Assembly (NCBI GenBank): GCA_030147635.1
Contig: JASBUZ010000015.1
Location: forward strand, 1-64,000
DNA from: Gammaproteobacteria bacterium
GTDB taxonomy: Bacteria > Pseudomonadota > Gammaproteobacteria > Legionellales > Legionellaceae
DNA length: 64,000 bases
Direction: 5' to 3'
The notes below the pieces were generated by a model. The model was not told where the DNA came from. It saw nothing but the letters and a program-made list of their open reading frames with translations, and ran no database searches. Positions 62,443-64,000 of this stretch are shown here, piece after piece. The position numbers were made by a program, and so were the translations under genes. Each line of letters opens with the position of its first letter. Position 1 is the stretch's first letter.

Positions 62443-64000
62443 AAGAGACAGACTACAAACCAAACTACTCGCTTTACAAAAAACGTTCATTAAAAGTTTG
62501 CCTGCAAAAATTTTAGATATCAAACAGCAGTGGGAAAAAATTAAGCATCATGAAGCGCAAGGCGAAATAAATCACTTACATCGCTTGCTGCACAATCTAA
62601 AAGGCACGACTGCTACTTATGGTCATGAAGATTTGGCACGTTCATTAGGCACACTCGAAGAAACCATCAAAAGCTTTCAACAGCCCTTTCCAACCCCAAA
62701 TGAAATCAAAAAAACAGAAGCGCTACTCAACAACCTAAATCATGAACTCACTGCACTAAACCTACCCCCAAAACCAAGCACACTCTCCACATCGCTCTCC
62801 ATAGAAAAAAAGCCAAAACTCATTTACTTGCTGGATAGTGATAAAACGTTTACGTATTGGATAAGTCAAGAATTAAAACCTTTTCAATATCAAGTCAAAT
62901 CCTTTGCAAAACTAACCACCCTAGTGGATGCTTTTAAACAACATGTACCGTTTGCCTGTATCACAGACATAAGCTTTTTGCGACAGACCGAAGCAAAGCA
63001 TACCCTACGCCAGCTTCAAAAATCTCACCCACATTTGATGCTCATAACAACGCAGCATAGCCATTTTGAAGAGCATCTCGCAGCAATTAGGGCTGGATGT
63101 CACTATTATTTCAATAAGTCTTTCTGCATTGAAGAGTTGATTGATAAATTTGACCATTATACACAATATGCACAAATAAAATATAAAGTTCTGATCATTG
63201 AAGATTCCATGGAGGTTGCAGAATATTATTGCACTTTACTGGAAGCATCAGGTATGAATGTTTATATTTTAACCCAACCTAAGGCCATTAATAAAACTCT
63301 GATTGAATATGCTCCCGATTTAATTTTGATGGATATCTATATGCCTGGATGTAATGGTTTAGAATTAACGACCATGATTCGTCAGCAAGAAAAATATACG
63401 AGCATACCTATCATTTTTTTATCGGCAGAAGAAGATAGAAAAAAACAGCTCAAAGCTATGAGCCTCGGTGTAGATGACTTCATTGCAAAATCCACAAAGT
63501 CTGAGCTTGTCATACTTGCCATAAAAAATTGTGCGGAACGCTACCGCCTATTAACATCTCTCATTAAGAAAGACCAACTAACGGGGGTTTTTAATCACTC
63601 CACCATTCAAGAGCGACTTCGTGAAACGCTTAAAACAGCTGCTAGGCTTAATATCTCTGTAGCGGTTGCCATGATTGACCTAGATAATTTTAAAAGCATC
63701 AATGATCGCTACGGACACATAAAAGGTGACCAAGTTCTAAAAAACTTGTGTCTTCTACTTCGAAAACACCTTCGTGAAACGGATTTGATTGGGCGCTATG
63801 GTGGAGAAGAATTTTTAATTCTATTTCCCAATACAACGGCACAACAAGCCAAAGACGTTCTTGATAGGATAAGAGAAAAATTCGCACATCTCACCTATTT
63901 TCACCAAGATAATCGATTTCATGTCACATTTAGCGCAGGCGTCTCAGAATACCCGCAGATTAAAAATAAAGATAAGCTGATTCAATATGCTGATAAGTTA
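62429..64000 (+). CDS. Hpt-REC-REC-GGDEF diguanylate cyclase (3' end outside window)
   Basis: The gene runs off the window after 524 codons. An N-terminal Hpt domain carries the phospho-His in LLHNLKGTTATYG. A first receiver has Asp in ACITDISFL. A second receiver has IIEDS, LMDIYMPG and IAKS. Then comes a GGDEF domain with IDLDNFKSINDRYGH and GGEEF at about 63800-63814. An inhibitory RxxD (RETD) sits 5 residues before GGEEF, so c-di-GMP feedback is expected. It overlaps the response regulator by 14 bases. Phosphate probably passes from the hybrid kinase through Hpt or the free receiver. The C-terminus is unseen. Confidence 0.92.
   Translation, partial: MNQSERDRLQTKLLALQKTFIKSLPAKILDIKQQWEKIKHHEAQGEINHLHRLLHNLKGTTATYGHEDLARSLGTLEETIKSFQQPFPTPNEIKKTEALLNNLNHELTALNLPPKPSTLSTSLSIEKKPKLIYLLDSDKTFTYWISQELKPFQYQVKSFAKLTTLVDAFKQHVPFACITDISFLRQTEAKHTLRQLQKSHPHLMLITTQHSHFEEHLAAIRAGCHYYFNKSFCIEELIDKFDHYTQYAQIKYKVLIIEDSMEVAEYYCTLLEASGMNVYILTQPKAINKTLIEYAPDLILMDIYMPGCNGLELTTMIRQQEKYTSIPIIFLSAEEDRKKQLKAMSLGVDDFIAKSTKSELVILAIKNCAERYRLLTSLIKKDQLTGVFNHSTIQERLRETLKTAARLNISVAVAMIDLDNFKSINDRYGHIKGDQVLKNLCLLLRKHLRETDLIGRYGGEEFLILFPNTTAQQAKDVLDRIREKFAHLTYFHQDNRFHVTFSAGVSEYPQIKNKDKLIQYADKL

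Noticed and set aside
1..64000. tRNA, rRNA or riboswitch genes
   Set aside because: No cloverleaf with a GTTCGA-type arm, rRNA-like stretch or recognisable riboswitch core was found in the intergenic gaps, most of which are under 200 bases.

Overview
The window reads as a stretch of chromosome from a gammaproteobacterium. The block der-bamB-yfgM-hisS-rodZ-rlmN-ndk, the run rsfS-rlmH-mrdA-mrdB, and an RND pump, kdsB and clpB all have the gammaproteobacterial form. Several genes point to a host-associated life, most likely in the Legionellales/Coxiella neighbourhood (inference): a eukaryote-type protein kinase, a Sel1-repeat protein, a Fic protein, tandem families of coiled-coil proteins with a hydrophobic hairpin, and a small protein that looks like a eukaryotic bZIP transcription factor. 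No rRNA, tRNA, CRISPR array or complete insertion sequence was seen.

Layout. 0-9.5 kb (minus strand): an archaeal-type AspRS, a cytochrome c5-like protein, a methyltransferase and the der-to-ndk housekeeping block. A MITE-like element lies in the ndk leader. 9.7-19 kb: pyrD, trhO, a four-gene polysaccharide operon (zinc-ribbon protein, GT2 synthase, HlyD-like protein, galE), a drug/metabolite exporter, hisC and phhB. 19-25 kb is accessory: two tandem secreted permuted papain-fold proteins, a DUF4143 ATPase with a perfect inverted repeat upstream, and two paralogous coiled-coil/hydrophobic proteins. 25-32 kb: rsfS-rlmH-mrdA-mrdB, rnhB, a small membrane protein, a second MITE copy, mdfA and pdxB. 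32-34.3 kb is accessory: two paralogs plus a broken third copy that share a C-terminal module ending in cysteine. 34.4-48 kb: gltA, pilCD, a Ser/Thr kinase, a Sel1 protein, ogt-kdsB-phosphatase, a cysteine desulfurase, trmJ, suhB, Fic and sppA. 48-55.6 kb: clpB, the bZIP-like gene and an RND efflux pair. 55.6-59 kb: a decayed HigB/HigA module, a secreted NlpC/P60 protein and a glycosyltransferase. 59.3-64 kb: a phosphorelay made of a hybrid kinase, a response regulator and an Hpt-REC-REC-GGDEF protein cut by the window edge.

How it fits together. The phosphorelay ends in a c-di-GMP synthase with an intact active site and inhibitory site. The polysaccharide operon at 11.8-16.5 kb is the kind of output such a signal often controls, but nothing in the sequence links the two directly. 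The accessory genes are scattered singly or in pairs between housekeeping operons, which is how type IV secretion effectors are spread in Legionella-type genomes; no secretion machinery is in this window.

The strongest candidate for something undescribed is the 135-residue protein at 50752-51159. It has an N-x2-AA-x3-R basic region followed, in exact register, by a leucine-heptad zipper, and its N-terminus is acidic. This is the layout of a eukaryotic bZIP activator and could be a nucleus-targeted effector. Second is the 32-34 kb family with the shared Glu-rich, Cys-ending tail. Third is the MITE-like element whose hairpin stem changes in a compensatory way between copies.
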